Shown here: positions 14,782 through 22,721 of the stretch, piece by piece
Layout: each line of letters begins with the position of its first letter
How positions within the stretch are numbered: position 1 is the first letter of the stretch
Assembly (NCBI RefSeq): GCF_048066175.1
Contig: NZ_JBLTXA010000003.1
Span: 124,001-188,000, forward strand
Direction: 5' to 3'
DNA length: 64,000 nucleotides
Origin: Niveispirillum fermenti
GTDB lineage: Bacteria > Pseudomonadota > Alphaproteobacteria > Azospirillales > Azospirillaceae
Notes under the pieces: model-generated
Database searches by the model: none
Seen by the model: the letters and a program-made list of their open reading frames with translations, nothing else
Told to the model about the DNA's origin: nothing
Program-made: the position numbers and the translations under genes

Positions 14782-15870
14782 TCAGGCCATGCGGGTCAGC
14801 GCATGGCGCAAGATCTTCATCATGACGGTGGGCAGGGCTTCGTCCGCCAGCGCGTCGGGCGCCACCCATATCAGCCCCGGACCCTTTTCCTCTGTGCCGG
14901 CCGTCCGGCCCGCCACCACGCCAATTTCGAACTCGAAATGGGTGAAAGTATGACGGACCAGCCCCGGCAGCGCCTGCCAGCCGATGCCGGGCAGGGGGAC
15001 GTGGCCGGCGGCGGCCGGCAGGGAGGGAAGGGGCGCCGTTTCCCACGGGGTGGTCGGCACCTCCATCATGCCGCCCAGCAATCCTTTCTCCGGCCGGCGG
15101 CGCAGCGCGACATGGCCGCGACCGTCGGTCAGCACAAAGGCCAGCGCCCGGCGCACGGGCTTTGCGGCCTTGGCCGTCTTGGCGGGCAGTTCCTCTGCGA
15201 TGCCCTGCCGGCGGGCCCGGCACGGGTCGGCCCAGGGGCACAGGATGCAGCGCGGCTTGCGCGGCACGCAGATGCTGGCCCCCAGGTCGAACAGCGCCTG
15301 GGTATAATCGCCGGGGCGGGTTTCGGGCACCAGGGCGGCGGCATGGGCCTTCAGCACGGGTTTTGATCCCGGCAGCGGGTCGCGCACGGCATGCAGGCGG
15401 GCCATCACCCGCTCGACATTTCCATCCATGGCCGTGGCCGGCTTGTCGAACGCGATAGCCAGGATCGCGGCGGCCGTGTAGGTGCCGATGCCGGGCAGGG
15501 ACAGCAGCCCCTCCTCGCTGTCGGGAAAGTGTCCGCCATGCCGGTCGGCCACGGTCACGGCGCATTTATGCAGGTTGCGGGCGCGGGCATAGTAGCCCAG
15601 CCCGGCCCAGGCCCGCAGCACATCATCCAGTTCGGCCGCCGCCAGGTCGGCAATGCCGGGCCATCGCGCCAGGAACGCCTGGAAATAGGGGCCAACCGTG
15701 GCCACCGTCGTCTGCTGGAGCATGATCTCCGACAGCCAGACGCGGTAGGGATCGGCTTTTTCCCCCGGCGCGGCGCGCCAGGGCAGCACGCGGCGGTGCC
15801 GGTCGTACCAGTTCAGCAGAAGGCGCGGCAGGTCACCGGGCTGGTCAGTGCCGGGGCGATCTGCTTTCAT
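14782..15870 (-). CDS. mutY: A/G-specific adenine DNA glycosylase MutY
   Basis: Base-excision repair enzyme (362 aa) that removes adenine mispaired with 8-oxoguanine. SEIMLQQTTVATV and the helix-hairpin-helix SLPGIGTYTAAAILA are followed by AMDGNVERVMAR with the catalytic Asp. The iron-sulfur cluster cysteines are in the canonical C-x6-C-x2-C-x5-C spacing (CVPRKPRCILCPWADPC). The C-terminal NUDIX-like domain (RRALAFVLTDGRGHVALRRRP onward) recognises 8-oxoG. The start at 15868-15870 is chosen; an in-frame ATG at 15898-15900 would overlap the start of the divergent DUF721 gene. mutY next to a divergent DUF721 gene is a common alphaproteobacterial arrangement. Confidence 0.95.
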   Translation of the reverse strand: MKADRPGTDQPGDLPRLLLNWYDRHRRVLPWRAAPGEKADPYRVWLSEIMLQQTTVATVGPYFQAFLARWPGIADLAAAELDDVLRAWAGLGYYARARNLHKCAVTVADRHGGHFPDSEEGLLSLPGIGTYTAAAILAIAFDKPATAMDGNVERVMARLHAVRDPLPGSKPVLKAHAAALVPETRPGDYTQALFDLGASICVPRKPRCILCPWADPCRARRQGIAEELPAKTAKAAKPVRRALAFVLTDGRGHVALRRRPEKGLLGGMMEVPTTPWETAPLPSLPAAAGHVPLPGIGWQALPGLVRHTFTHFEFEIGVVAGRTAGTEEKGPGLIWVAPDALADEALPTVMMKILRHALTRMA

Positions 15871-15898
15871 GGGGCCAGCAAGGGAAGATCGTGCTGTC

Positions 15899-16372
15899 AT
15901 GAATGAACCTGGTGGTTTCGGGCCGCAGCGGCTCGGGCGGACATTGAAGACCATCGCCGGCAAGGCGCTGGGCAAGGATGGGCTGGCCTTCGGTGCATTG
16001 CTGACCGACTGGCCCACCATCATGGGCTCACGGCTGGCCGAGCAGACGGGGCCGCTGAAGCTCGTCTTTCCGGCAGGCCGGCGGGAGAATGCCGTGCTGC
16101 ATATCCGCGTGTCCAGCGCGGCGGCCCTTCTGGTCCAGCATGAGGAGCCGCAGATCCTGGAGCGCATCAACGCCTTCATGGGCTGGCGGGCCGTGGCGCG
16201 TCTGAAACTGGTGCATGCCGGGCCGGCATTGCCGCAGAAGAACTATGCGCTGCGGCCGCTGAAACGGCTGGACCCGGTGAAGGAGGCCGAACTGACGGCC
16301 GCCACGGCCCCCGTCGACGATCCCGAACTGCGCGCCGCGCTGGAACGGCTGGGCCGGGCGCTTTCCGGATAG
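15899..16372 (+). CDS. DUF721 (DciA-like) protein
   Basis: A 157-aa protein whose first 100 residues match the DUF721 fold: GRTLKTIAGKAL, LLTDWPTIMGSRLAEQTGPLKL, then VLHIRVSSAAALLVQHEEPQILERIN. DciA, a DUF721 protein, loads the replicative helicase in most bacteria without DnaC, and alphaproteobacterial members with this short form are its likely equivalents. The assignment as the functional loader is inference. Divergent from mutY with only 28 bp between start codons. In many relatives a dsbA-like gene and smc follow directly; here those genes lie 12.5 kb away. Confidence 0.78.
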   Translation: MNEPGGFGPQRLGRTLKTIAGKALGKDGLAFGALLTDWPTIMGSRLAEQTGPLKLVFPAGRRENAVLHIRVSSAAALLVQHEEPQILERINAFMGWRAVARLKLVHAGPALPQKNYALRPLKRLDPVKEAELTAATAPVDDPELRAALERLGRALSG

Positions 16373-16412
16373 GCATAACCAGAGGTGGCCACCTGCCGGC
16401 CCCGCTTTCATC

Positions 16413-17582
16413 CTATCCGGCCAGCGCGCCGCGCCCCCGGATCAGCCGGGCTATGGCCTCGTCCAGTATTTCGTCCCGCTTGCAGAAGCAGAAACGGGCC
16501 AGATGCGTGGGCGCGTCCGCCTCATAGAAGGCGCTGAACGGGATGGCGGCCACGCCGACCCGTTCGGTCAGCAGGCGGCAGAAATCCTGATCGGCCATGT
16601 CGATGCCGCTGGCTTGCAGGTCCACGGCCAGGAAATAGGTCCCGGCACAGGGCAGCACGGCCAGCCCCACCGCCGACAGCCCGGCCGACAGCCGGTCGCG
16701 CCGCGCCTGCATGTCGGAAGCCAGCCCGGTGAAATAGCCATCATCCTTGGAAAGCCCCAGCGCCACGGCATGCTGCAGGTTGGGCGCCGTCGTGAAGGTC
16801 AGGAACTGGTGCGCCTTCATGACGGGTGCCAGCAGGTGCGGCGGCGCCGTGAGATAGCCGACCTTCCACCCGGTCAGGGAGAAGGTCTTGCCGGCCGATC
16901 CGATGCGCAGCGTGCGCTCGCGCATGCCGGGCAGGGTCATTAACGGGATGTGCGGCCGCCCGTCGAATACCAGATGCTCATAGACCTCGTCGCACAGCGC
17001 GATGGCATCATGGGCGATGACGCGGCCGGCCAGCAATTCCAGCTCCGCGCGCGTCCAGACCTTGCCGGCCGGGTTCTGCGGGTTGTTGATCAGCACCAGC
17101 TTGGTGCGTTCCGAAAAGACGGCATCCAGGTCGGCCGCGGAGAAGGACCAGTCCGGCGCCTTCAGGCTGACGAAGCGCGGCACGGCCCCGGCCCGCCGGA
17201 TGAGGGGGACATAGCTGTCATAGAGCGGCTGGAACAGCACCACCTCGTCCCCCGGCTCCAGCAGGCCGAACAGACAGGCCGCCAGCACCTCCGTGGCACC
17301 GCAGGCCACCATGGTTTCCGTCGCCCAGTCGATGTCCAGGCCATAGAATCGCCGGCCATGGGCCGCCACGGCCTGACGCAGGGCCGGCAGGCCCGGCATG
17401 GGCGGATACTGGTTCCAGCCGCTGGCAAGATAGTCGGCGGCGGCGGCCACGATGTCGGGCGGGCCGTTGCCATCCGGGAAGCCCTGACCCAGATTGACGG
17501 CCTTGTGCTGGTCGGCCAGCCGCGACATGACCTCGAATATGGTCGTGCCGTAGGAGGACAGGACGGAATTGCCTGATTTCAT
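16413..17582 (-). CDS. PLP-dependent aminotransferase, class I/II (methionine/kynurenine type)
   Basis: A 389-aa fold-type I aminotransferase. AVNLGQGFPDGNGP opens the family domain, CGATEVLAACLFGLLEPGDEVV lies over the cofactor phosphate site, NNPQNPAGKVW and CDEVYEHLVFDG supply cofactor Asn/Asp/Tyr contacts, and GSAGKTFSLTGWKVGY holds the Schiff-base Lys. The C-terminal HLARFCFCK contains the substrate-carboxylate Arg. It most resembles the YbdL / kynurenine aminotransferase group that accepts methionine and aromatic amino acids, but the substrate is not certain. Same strand as ispH, 81 bp downstream of its stop. Confidence 0.88.
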   Translation of the reverse strand: MKSGNSVLSSYGTTIFEVMSRLADQHKAVNLGQGFPDGNGPPDIVAAAADYLASGWNQYPPMPGLPALRQAVAAHGRRFYGLDIDWATETMVACGATEVLAACLFGLLEPGDEVVLFQPLYDSYVPLIRRAGAVPRFVSLKAPDWSFSAADLDAVFSERTKLVLINNPQNPAGKVWTRAELELLAGRVIAHDAIALCDEVYEHLVFDGRPHIPLMTLPGMRERTLRIGSAGKTFSLTGWKVGYLTAPPHLLAPVMKAHQFLTFTTAPNLQHAVALGLSKDDGYFTGLASDMQARRDRLSAGLSAVGLAVLPCAGTYFLAVDLQASGIDMADQDFCRLLTERVGVAAIPFSAFYEADAPTHLARFCFCKRDEILDEAIARLIRGRGALAG

Positions 17583-17663
17583 CGTGAACCCTGGCTGATC
17601 GTGCGGAACGGGGGAAGGCCGGGACCGGGCAATACCACCGGTCAAGATAACCAGCCGCTGGTG

Positions 17664-18638
17664 TTATTCCGCGGCCAGCACGCGCGGCAGCTTGAAGGTG
17701 ACGTTCTCCGTTGCCGTCACGACTTCCTCCACCGTCACCGCGAATCGTTCGCCCAGGGCGGCCAGCACCTCGTCCACCAGCACTTCCGGGGCCGACGCGC
17801 CGGCCGTGATCCCCAGGGTCCGGATATTCTCCAGCCGGTCCCAGTCGATCTGGGCGGCCCGCTGCACCAGCATGGCACGGGTACAGCCATGGGCGCGCGC
17901 CACCTCCACCAGCCGGACGGAATTGGACGAGTTGGGGGCCCCCAGCACCAGCAGCGCATCGGCGCCGGTCGCGATGGCCTTCACGGCCGCCTGCCGGTTC
18001 GTGGTGGCGTAGCAGATATCCTCCCGCTTCGGGCCGGCGATGGTGGGAAAGCGGGTGCGCAGCGCCTCCACGATGGCGCCCGTGTCGTCGACCGACAGGG
18101 TGGTCTGCGTGGCGAAGGCCAGGTTGTCGGGATCATCGACCGACAGGGTGGCGACATCGGCCACCGTCTCCACCAGTTTCACGGCCCCATCGGGCAACTG
18201 GCCGATCGTGCCCACCACCTCCGGATGGCCGGCATGGCCGATCAGGATGACGGTGCGTCCCGTCTCGAAATGGCGCTCCGCCTCGCGGTGGACCTTGGAA
18301 ACCAGGGGGCAGGTTGCATCCACGAAGATCATGTTGCGCCGCTGAGCCTCGGCCGGAACCGATTTGGGCACGCCATGGGCGGAAAACACCACGGGCCTGT
18401 CGTCCGGCACCTCGTCCAGTTCCTGCACGAACACGGCACCCTTGGCTTCCAGGCTTTCCACCACGAAGCGGTTATGCACGATCTCGTGCCGGACATAGAC
18501 GGGGGCGCCGAATTTCCGCAGGGCCGTTTCCACGATCTGGATGGCGCGGTCCACCCCGGCACAGAATCCCCGGGGTGCCGCCAGCAGCACGTGCAGCGGC
18601 GGAAGCGGGGCGGCGGGGCGGGCAATGTTCTCGGACAT
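17664..18638 (-). CDS. ispH: 4-hydroxy-3-methylbut-2-enyl diphosphate reductase
   Basis: Last enzyme (324 aa) of the non-mevalonate isoprenoid pathway, converting HMBPP to IPP and DMAPP with an iron-sulfur cluster. The three cluster cysteines lie in APRGFCAGVDRAI, VDATCPLVSKVH and DICYATTNRQ. FSAHGVPKSV and IGHAGHPEVVGTIGQ hold the conserved His residues, and FATQTTLSVDDT the conserved Thr. The start at 18636-18638 (MSENIARPAA) fits the family length; upstream frame extension has no similarity. Divergent from the lipoprotein gene at 18806. Confidence 0.96.
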   Translation of the reverse strand: MSENIARPAAPLPPLHVLLAAPRGFCAGVDRAIQIVETALRKFGAPVYVRHEIVHNRFVVESLEAKGAVFVQELDEVPDDRPVVFSAHGVPKSVPAEAQRRNMIFVDATCPLVSKVHREAERHFETGRTVILIGHAGHPEVVGTIGQLPDGAVKLVETVADVATLSVDDPDNLAFATQTTLSVDDTGAIVEALRTRFPTIAGPKREDICYATTNRQAAVKAIATGADALLVLGAPNSSNSVRLVEVARAHGCTRAMLVQRAAQIDWDRLENIRTLGITAGASAPEVLVDEVLAALGERFAVTVEEVVTATENVTFKLPRVLAAE

Positions 18639-18805
18639 GATGATGGGATGATCCCTGTCGAAGCGTGTCAGCGGTTGGGGCCATGCTTGCGCGGCCGGAT
18701 GGCCCCCTATATTGTCGCAACCCGGCATATATAGGGTGCGGGCCATGCTGTTGACATGGTCGCCGCCCAATCTGGCCGCGGTGAACGGAAGTGAACGGAC
18801 CCTTG

Positions 18806-19360
18806 ATGACCAGCCCTTGCTCGATGAAGACCCGGCCCGACCATAAACCGGTTTCGCCGGTCAGGAAAGCCGCCCGCCGCTGGACCCTGGCCGCTTTGGC
18901 GGGGATGGGTGTCCTGACGCTGGGCGCCTGTTCGGACAATGAACACATGATCGCCGCCTGCCCCAATGTGGGCGTGCTGCGCGATGCCGGCACGGCCCGC
19001 AGCGAGGCCGGTGTGGCCATCCTGTCCGGCATCCTGGCCAATTGCGGCTATGACGACAATTCGGTCACCGTTGCCGCCAACCTGGTCATCACGGGCCGCG
19101 CGGCCGATGGGGGCACGGCCACCGCCATCCCGGTCACCTATTTCGTCGCCGTGACGGACCCGGACCGCAACATCCTGTCAAAGAAGACCTTCACGACGTC
19201 CGTGCCCCTGTCGGGCGGGGCCGGCACGGTGGAACAGAAGCTGACCCAGGTCATCCCCGCGCCCAAGACCATGGATGCGCGCTGGTTCGAGGTCCTGGTC
19301 GGCTTCCAGCTCACCCCGGAAGAGATCGCTGCCAACCGGGCGTCGAACGAGGGGCGGTGA
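18806..19360 (+). CDS. Lipoprotein of unknown function
   Basis: A 184-aa protein with a basic N-terminus (RKAARRW), a hydrophobic stretch (TLAALAGMGVLTLGAC) and a lipobox LGAC for lipid attachment. The mature part contains CPNVGVLRDAGTA, an NCGYDDNSV block, ITGRAADGGTATAIPVTYFVAVTD and a C-terminal VGFQLTPEEIAANRA. It looks like a periplasmic or outer-membrane-facing beta-rich domain. I do not recognise a function. The start is uncertain: GTG 18791, ATG 18806 and ATG 18824 are all in frame, and 18824 would give the most typical lipoprotein signal length. It lies directly upstream of the glycine riboswitch promoter. Confidence 0.72.
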   Translation: MTSPCSMKTRPDHKPVSPVRKAARRWTLAALAGMGVLTLGACSDNEHMIAACPNVGVLRDAGTARSEAGVAILSGILANCGYDDNSVTVAANLVITGRAADGGTATAIPVTYFVAVTDPDRNILSKKTFTTSVPLSGGAGTVEQKLTQVIPAPKTMDARWFEVLVGFQLTPEEIAANRASNEGR

Positions 19361-19374
19361 CCCTTCACTGGGGG

Positions 19375-19402
19375 TTGACAGGCGCGAAGGTAAGCGTAGG
19401 TT
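19375..19402 (+). promoter_or_regulatory. Probable promoter of the gcv operon
   Basis: TTGACA at 19375-19380 is a consensus -35. TAGGTT at 19397-19402, with a 16-bp spacer, is a plausible -10 (TAnnnT). This would start transcription about 15-20 bp upstream of the glycine aptamers. Confidence 0.55.
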
Positions 19403-19426
19403 AGCGCCCGCATAGCCGATGACCCC

Positions 19427-19627
19427 ATGCGGGAGAGACCGGCCCCTGGCAACGGGGTGTCCGGCGCCGAAGGAGCAACCGCCCCCGGAAACTCTCAGGC
19501 AAAAGGACCGCACAGGGTAGGCGCATCTGGAAAGCAGGCGGGTCCGGCAACGGGCCGACAGCCCACCGACGGAGTAAGCCGACGTGTGAACCGCGCGGCG
19601 AATCTCTCAGGGGCCAGGACAGAGGGG
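19427..19627 (+). promoter_or_regulatory. Tandem glycine riboswitch controlling gcvT
   Basis: Two aptamers lie in series. Aptamer 1 (about 19427-19516) has the classic CGGGAGAG, CGCCGAAGGAGCAA and CTCTCAGGCAAAAGGACCG blocks. Aptamer 2 (about 19519-19627) has TCTGGAAAG, CACCGACGGAGTAA and AATCTCTCAGGGGCCAGGAC, slightly divergent. Tandem aptamers of this kind bind glycine and switch on the glycine cleavage operon. Just downstream, CTCTGTCCTG (19666-19675) is perfectly complementary to CAGGACAGAG (19615-19624), the 3' flank of aptamer 2, giving an obvious alternative pairing. GGGAG, the gcvT ribosome site, follows at 19678. This suggests a switch acting near translation initiation rather than by a U-tract terminator. 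Confidence 0.93.
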
Positions 19628-19691
19628 GGCGAACCGCCGCGGGGAGGCGCCCCGTGACGGCCGCACTCTGTCCTGATGGGAGTGTCCCGCC

Positions 19692-20810
19692 TTGGGTGAC
19701 ACCAGCCTGCTGCGCACACCGCTTCATGATCTTCACGTCGAACTGGGCGCCAGGATGGTGCCGTTCGCCGGTTATGACATGCCGGTCCAGTATCCGCTGG
19801 GCGTGCTGAAGGAGCATCTGCACACGAGAGCCCGCGCCGGTCTGTTCGATGTGTCGCACATGGGACAGGTCCGCCTGCGGGGGGGCGGCATCGACAGCGT
19901 GATCAAGGCGCTGGAAGCGCTGGTGCCGGGCGATATCGCGGCCTTGGCGCCGGGCCGCATCCGCTACACCATGTTCACCAATGATGAAGGCGGCATCCTG
20001 GATGACCTGATGGTCACCCGGTTCGAGGATCACCTCTATGTGGTGATCAATGCCGGCTGCAAGGCGGAGGATCTGGCCCACCTGAAGGCCAGCCTGCCCG
20101 CCGACGTGACCATCGACTATCTGGGCGACGATGCCGGCCTGCTGGCCCTGCAGGGGCCGGAGGCGGCGTCCATCCTGTCCCGCCTGCTGCCCGAAGCGGC
20201 GGCCATGGGCTTCATGAGCGCGCGCCAGGCTGTCATCGGCGGCATTCCCGTGCAGATCAGCCGCTCGGGCTATACCGGCGAGGACGGGTACGAGATCAGC
20301 GTGGCCGCGGCCGATGCCGAAGGGCTGGCCCGCCTGCTGCTCGCCCAGGACGGGGTGGAGGCGATCGGGCTGGGTGCGCGCGATTCGCTGCGCCTGGAAG
20401 CCGGCCTGTGCCTTTATGGTCATGACATCGACACCACCACCGATCCGGTGGAAGCCGCCCTGACCTGGACCATCTCCAAACGCCGGAAGGCAGAGGGCGG
20501 GTTTCCCGGTGCATCGGTGGTGCAGTCCCGACTGGCTGCCGGCCCCGCCCGCAAGCGCGTGGGCATCCAGCCGGAAGGCAAGGCGCCGGCCCGTGAGCAT
20601 ACCGAAATCCAGGACCTGTCCGGCAATCGTATCGGGGAGATCACCAGCGGCGGCTTCGGCCCCACGGCCGGCGGCCCTGTTGCCATGGGCTATGTCGATG
20701 CCGGCTTTGCCGCCGTCGGCACGGAGGTCCGGCTGATCGTCCGTGGCAAGGCTTTGCCCGCCAAGGTGGCCGCCATGCCGTTCGCACCGCACCGCTATTT
20801 CAAGGGCTGA
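19692..20810 (+). CDS. gcvT: Glycine cleavage system T protein (aminomethyltransferase)
   Basis: T protein (372 aa): releases ammonia from the aminomethyl-lipoyl H protein and passes the methylene to tetrahydrofolate. LHVELGARMVPFAGYDMPVQY and GLFDVSHMGQVRLRG hold the folate-site residues including the key Asp; ISRSGYTGEDGYEISV and LGARDSLRLEAGLCLYGHD follow. The C-terminal barrel ends APHRYFKG. The start is a TTG at 19692, nine bases after GGGAG. No ATG or GTG nearby is in frame, and the family N-terminus begins here, so the rare start appears real and would keep basal translation low. First gene of gcvT-H-PA-PB. Confidence 0.95.
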   Translation: MGDTSLLRTPLHDLHVELGARMVPFAGYDMPVQYPLGVLKEHLHTRARAGLFDVSHMGQVRLRGGGIDSVIKALEALVPGDIAALAPGRIRYTMFTNDEGGILDDLMVTRFEDHLYVVINAGCKAEDLAHLKASLPADVTIDYLGDDAGLLALQGPEAASILSRLLPEAAAMGFMSARQAVIGGIPVQISRSGYTGEDGYEISVAAADAEGLARLLLAQDGVEAIGLGARDSLRLEAGLCLYGHDIDTTTDPVEAALTWTISKRRKAEGGFPGASVVQSRLAAGPARKRVGIQPEGKAPAREHTEIQDLSGNRIGEITSGGFGPTAGGPVAMGYVDAGFAAVGTEVRLIVRGKALPAKVAAMPFAPHRYFKG

Positions 20811-20824
20811 GGGTCGCAAGACCC
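20811..20824 (+). other. Small GNRA-capped hairpin right after gcvT stop
   Basis: GGGTC-GCAA-GACCC forms a 5-bp stem with a GNRA tetraloop directly after the gcvT stop codon, followed by TCTTCCCC. It could attenuate transcription weakly or protect the 3' end of the gcvT message. Confidence 0.45.
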
Positions 20825-20845
20825 TCTTCCCCGCCGCACAGATGC

Positions 20846-20959
20846 TGCCATTGCTGTGAAAGTGCCTGGGCGCTGATTGACCATTCCTCATCACGCCGTC
20901 TTCCCCGCTTTCGTGGGGATGGCCGTGATGAGGGGCCAAGCGCAGACACAGCAATGGCA
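20846..20959 (+). repeat. Near-palindrome of about 114 nt between gcvT and gcvH
   Basis: Nested inverted repeats span the 193-bp gcvT-gcvH gap. The outer arms are TGCCATTGCTGTG (20846-20858) and CACAGCAATGGCA (20947-20959), a perfect 13 bp. The inner arms are CCTCATCACG (20886-20895) and CGTGATGAGG (20924-20933), a perfect 10 bp. At the core TCCCC (20902-20906) pairs with GGGGA (20915-20919). Partial pairing continues between (TTGACC / GGCCAA). The whole can fold as one long interrupted hairpin. It resembles a mobile palindromic unit or an mRNA-processing/stability element separating T from H-P expression. Confidence 0.75.
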
Positions 20960-21003
20960 ACCAACCGACCTTCCCATCCCCCAAGACCCGAGAGACCCGA
21001 CCC

Positions 21004-21375
21004 ATGACCATCCGTTTCACCAAGGACCATGAGTGGATCAGCCTGGACGGTGGTGTTGCCACCGTCGGCATCACCGACTATGCCCAGAACGCGCTGGGCG
21101 ACGTGGTGTTCGTCGAGGTGCCGGACGCCGGCAAGGTCCTGACCCAGGGGGCGGAAGCCGCTGTGGTGGAATCGGTGAAGGCCGCCTCGGAGATCTATGC
21201 GCCCGTCGCTGGCACGGTCCTGGAGGGCAATGCCGCCCTGGCCGATGAGCCGGCCCTGGCCAACACCGACCCGCAGGGTGACGGCTGGTTCTTCAAGATG
21301 ACCATTGCCGATCAGGCGCAGTTCGACGCCCTGATGGACCAGGACGCCTATAACGACTTCATTCAGGGGCTGTGA
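21004..21375 (+). CDS. gcvH: Glycine cleavage system H protein
   Basis: Lipoyl carrier (123 aa) that shuttles the aminomethyl group between P, T and L proteins. HEWISLDGGVATVGITDYAQ is the conserved N-terminal block. VVESVKAASEIYAPVAGTV holds the lipoylated Lys. DGWFFKMTIAD and the acidic C-terminus complete the usual length. The TGA stop overlaps the ATG of gcvPA (TGATG). Confidence 0.97.
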   Translation: MTIRFTKDHEWISLDGGVATVGITDYAQNALGDVVFVEVPDAGKVLTQGAEAAVVESVKAASEIYAPVAGTVLEGNAALADEPALANTDPQGDGWFFKMTIADQAQFDALMDQDAYNDFIQGL

Positions 21376-22721
21376 TGCGTTACCTGCCGCTGACGGATGC
21401 CGACCGTGCCGCCATGCTGTCCACCATCGGGGTGGACAGCGTGGATGCCCTGTTCCGTGACGTGCCCGACCATGCAAGGCTGCCGGGCAAGATCGCGGGC
21501 CTGCCCGACCATAAGGGCGAACTGGAGGTGGAACGCCACCTGTCGCGCCTGGCCGCCAGGAACGTCGCGGCCTCGACCGTGCCGTTCTTCGTGGGGGCGG
21601 GGGCCTACAAGCACCATGTGCCCGCCTCGGTCGATCAGATCCTGCTGCGTGGCGAGTTCCTGACCAGTTACACGCCGTACCAGCCGGAAGTCACCCAGGG
21701 CACGCTGCAATATCTGTTCGAGTTCCAGACCCAGGTGGCGGTGTTGACCGGCATGGATGTGGCCAACGCCTCCATGTATGACGGGGCGACGGGCACGGCG
21801 GAGGCCGTCCTGATGGCCGCCCGCGTCAACAAGCGCAACAAGGTCATCCTGTCCGGCGGCCTGCACCCGCATTACCGCGAAGTGGTGGAAACCACCTGTG
21901 GCGTGATGGGTATGGATATCCGCGCCCAGGCGCCGGACTGGAAGAATGCCGAGGAGCTGTCGGCCCTGCTGGACGCGGAGACCTCGGCCGTCGTCGTGCA
22001 GACCCCGTCCCTGTTCGGCCATCTGCGCGACTTCACGGCACTGTGCGAGGCGGCGCACGCCAAGGGCGTGATGGTCATCGTGGTGGTGACGGAGGTGGTG
22101 TCGCTGGGCCTGTTGCCGTCGCCCGGTTCCATGGGGGCCGATATCGTGGTCTGCGAGGGGCAGAGCATCGGCAATGGCCTGAATTTCGGCGGTCCTTACG
22201 TGGGCCTGTTCGCCACGCGCGACAAATTCGTGCGCCAGATGCCGGGCCGCCTGTGCGGCCAGACGGTGGATGCCGATGGCAAGCGTGGTTTCGTGCTGAC
22301 CCTCTCGACGCGCGAGCAGCATATTCGCCGCGAGAAGGCGACGTCGAACATCTGCACCAATTCCGGCCTGTGTGCGCTTGCCTTCACCATCCACCTGTCG
22401 CTGCTGGGCGAGCAGGGGCTGGTGCAACTGGCCCGCATCAACCACGCCAATGCTGTGATGCTGGCCGACAAGCTGTCGGCGGTGAAGGGGGTCAGCGTCG
22501 TCAATGACGGGTTCTTCAACGAATTCACGGTAAAGCTGCCCCGGAAGGCGGCGAAGGTCGTCTCCAAGCTGGCGGCCAGGAACATCCTGGCCGGCGTGCC
22601 GGTCAGCCGCCTGCACCCGGATGTGGAAGGGCTGGACGATCTGCTGCTGGTCGCGGTCACCGAGATCAGCAGTGTGGAAGACATGGACGCGCTGGCGCGC
22701 GGCCTGGAGGAGGTTCTCTGA
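21375..22721 (+). CDS. gcvPA: Glycine dehydrogenase (decarboxylating) subunit 1
   Basis: N-terminal half (448 aa) of the split P protein, which with subunit 2 decarboxylates glycine and loads the aminomethyl group on H protein. MRYLPLTDADRAAML and FFVGAGAYKHHVPASVDQI are typical, as are GTGTAEAVLMAARV, FGGPYVGLFATRDKFVRQMPGR and the RREKATSNICTNS block. The PLP-binding Lys is in the other subunit. The start at 21375 overlaps the gcvH stop by one base, and its own stop overlaps gcvPB in the same TGATG style. Confidence 0.96.
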   Translation: MRYLPLTDADRAAMLSTIGVDSVDALFRDVPDHARLPGKIAGLPDHKGELEVERHLSRLAARNVAASTVPFFVGAGAYKHHVPASVDQILLRGEFLTSYTPYQPEVTQGTLQYLFEFQTQVAVLTGMDVANASMYDGATGTAEAVLMAARVNKRNKVILSGGLHPHYREVVETTCGVMGMDIRAQAPDWKNAEELSALLDAETSAVVVQTPSLFGHLRDFTALCEAAHAKGVMVIVVVTEVVSLGLLPSPGSMGADIVVCEGQSIGNGLNFGGPYVGLFATRDKFVRQMPGRLCGQTVDADGKRGFVLTLSTREQHIRREKATSNICTNSGLCALAFTIHLSLLGEQGLVQLARINHANAVMLADKLSAVKGVSVVNDGFFNEFTVKLPRKAAKVVSKLAARNILAGVPVSRLHPDVEGLDDLLLVAVTEISSVEDMDALARGLEEVL

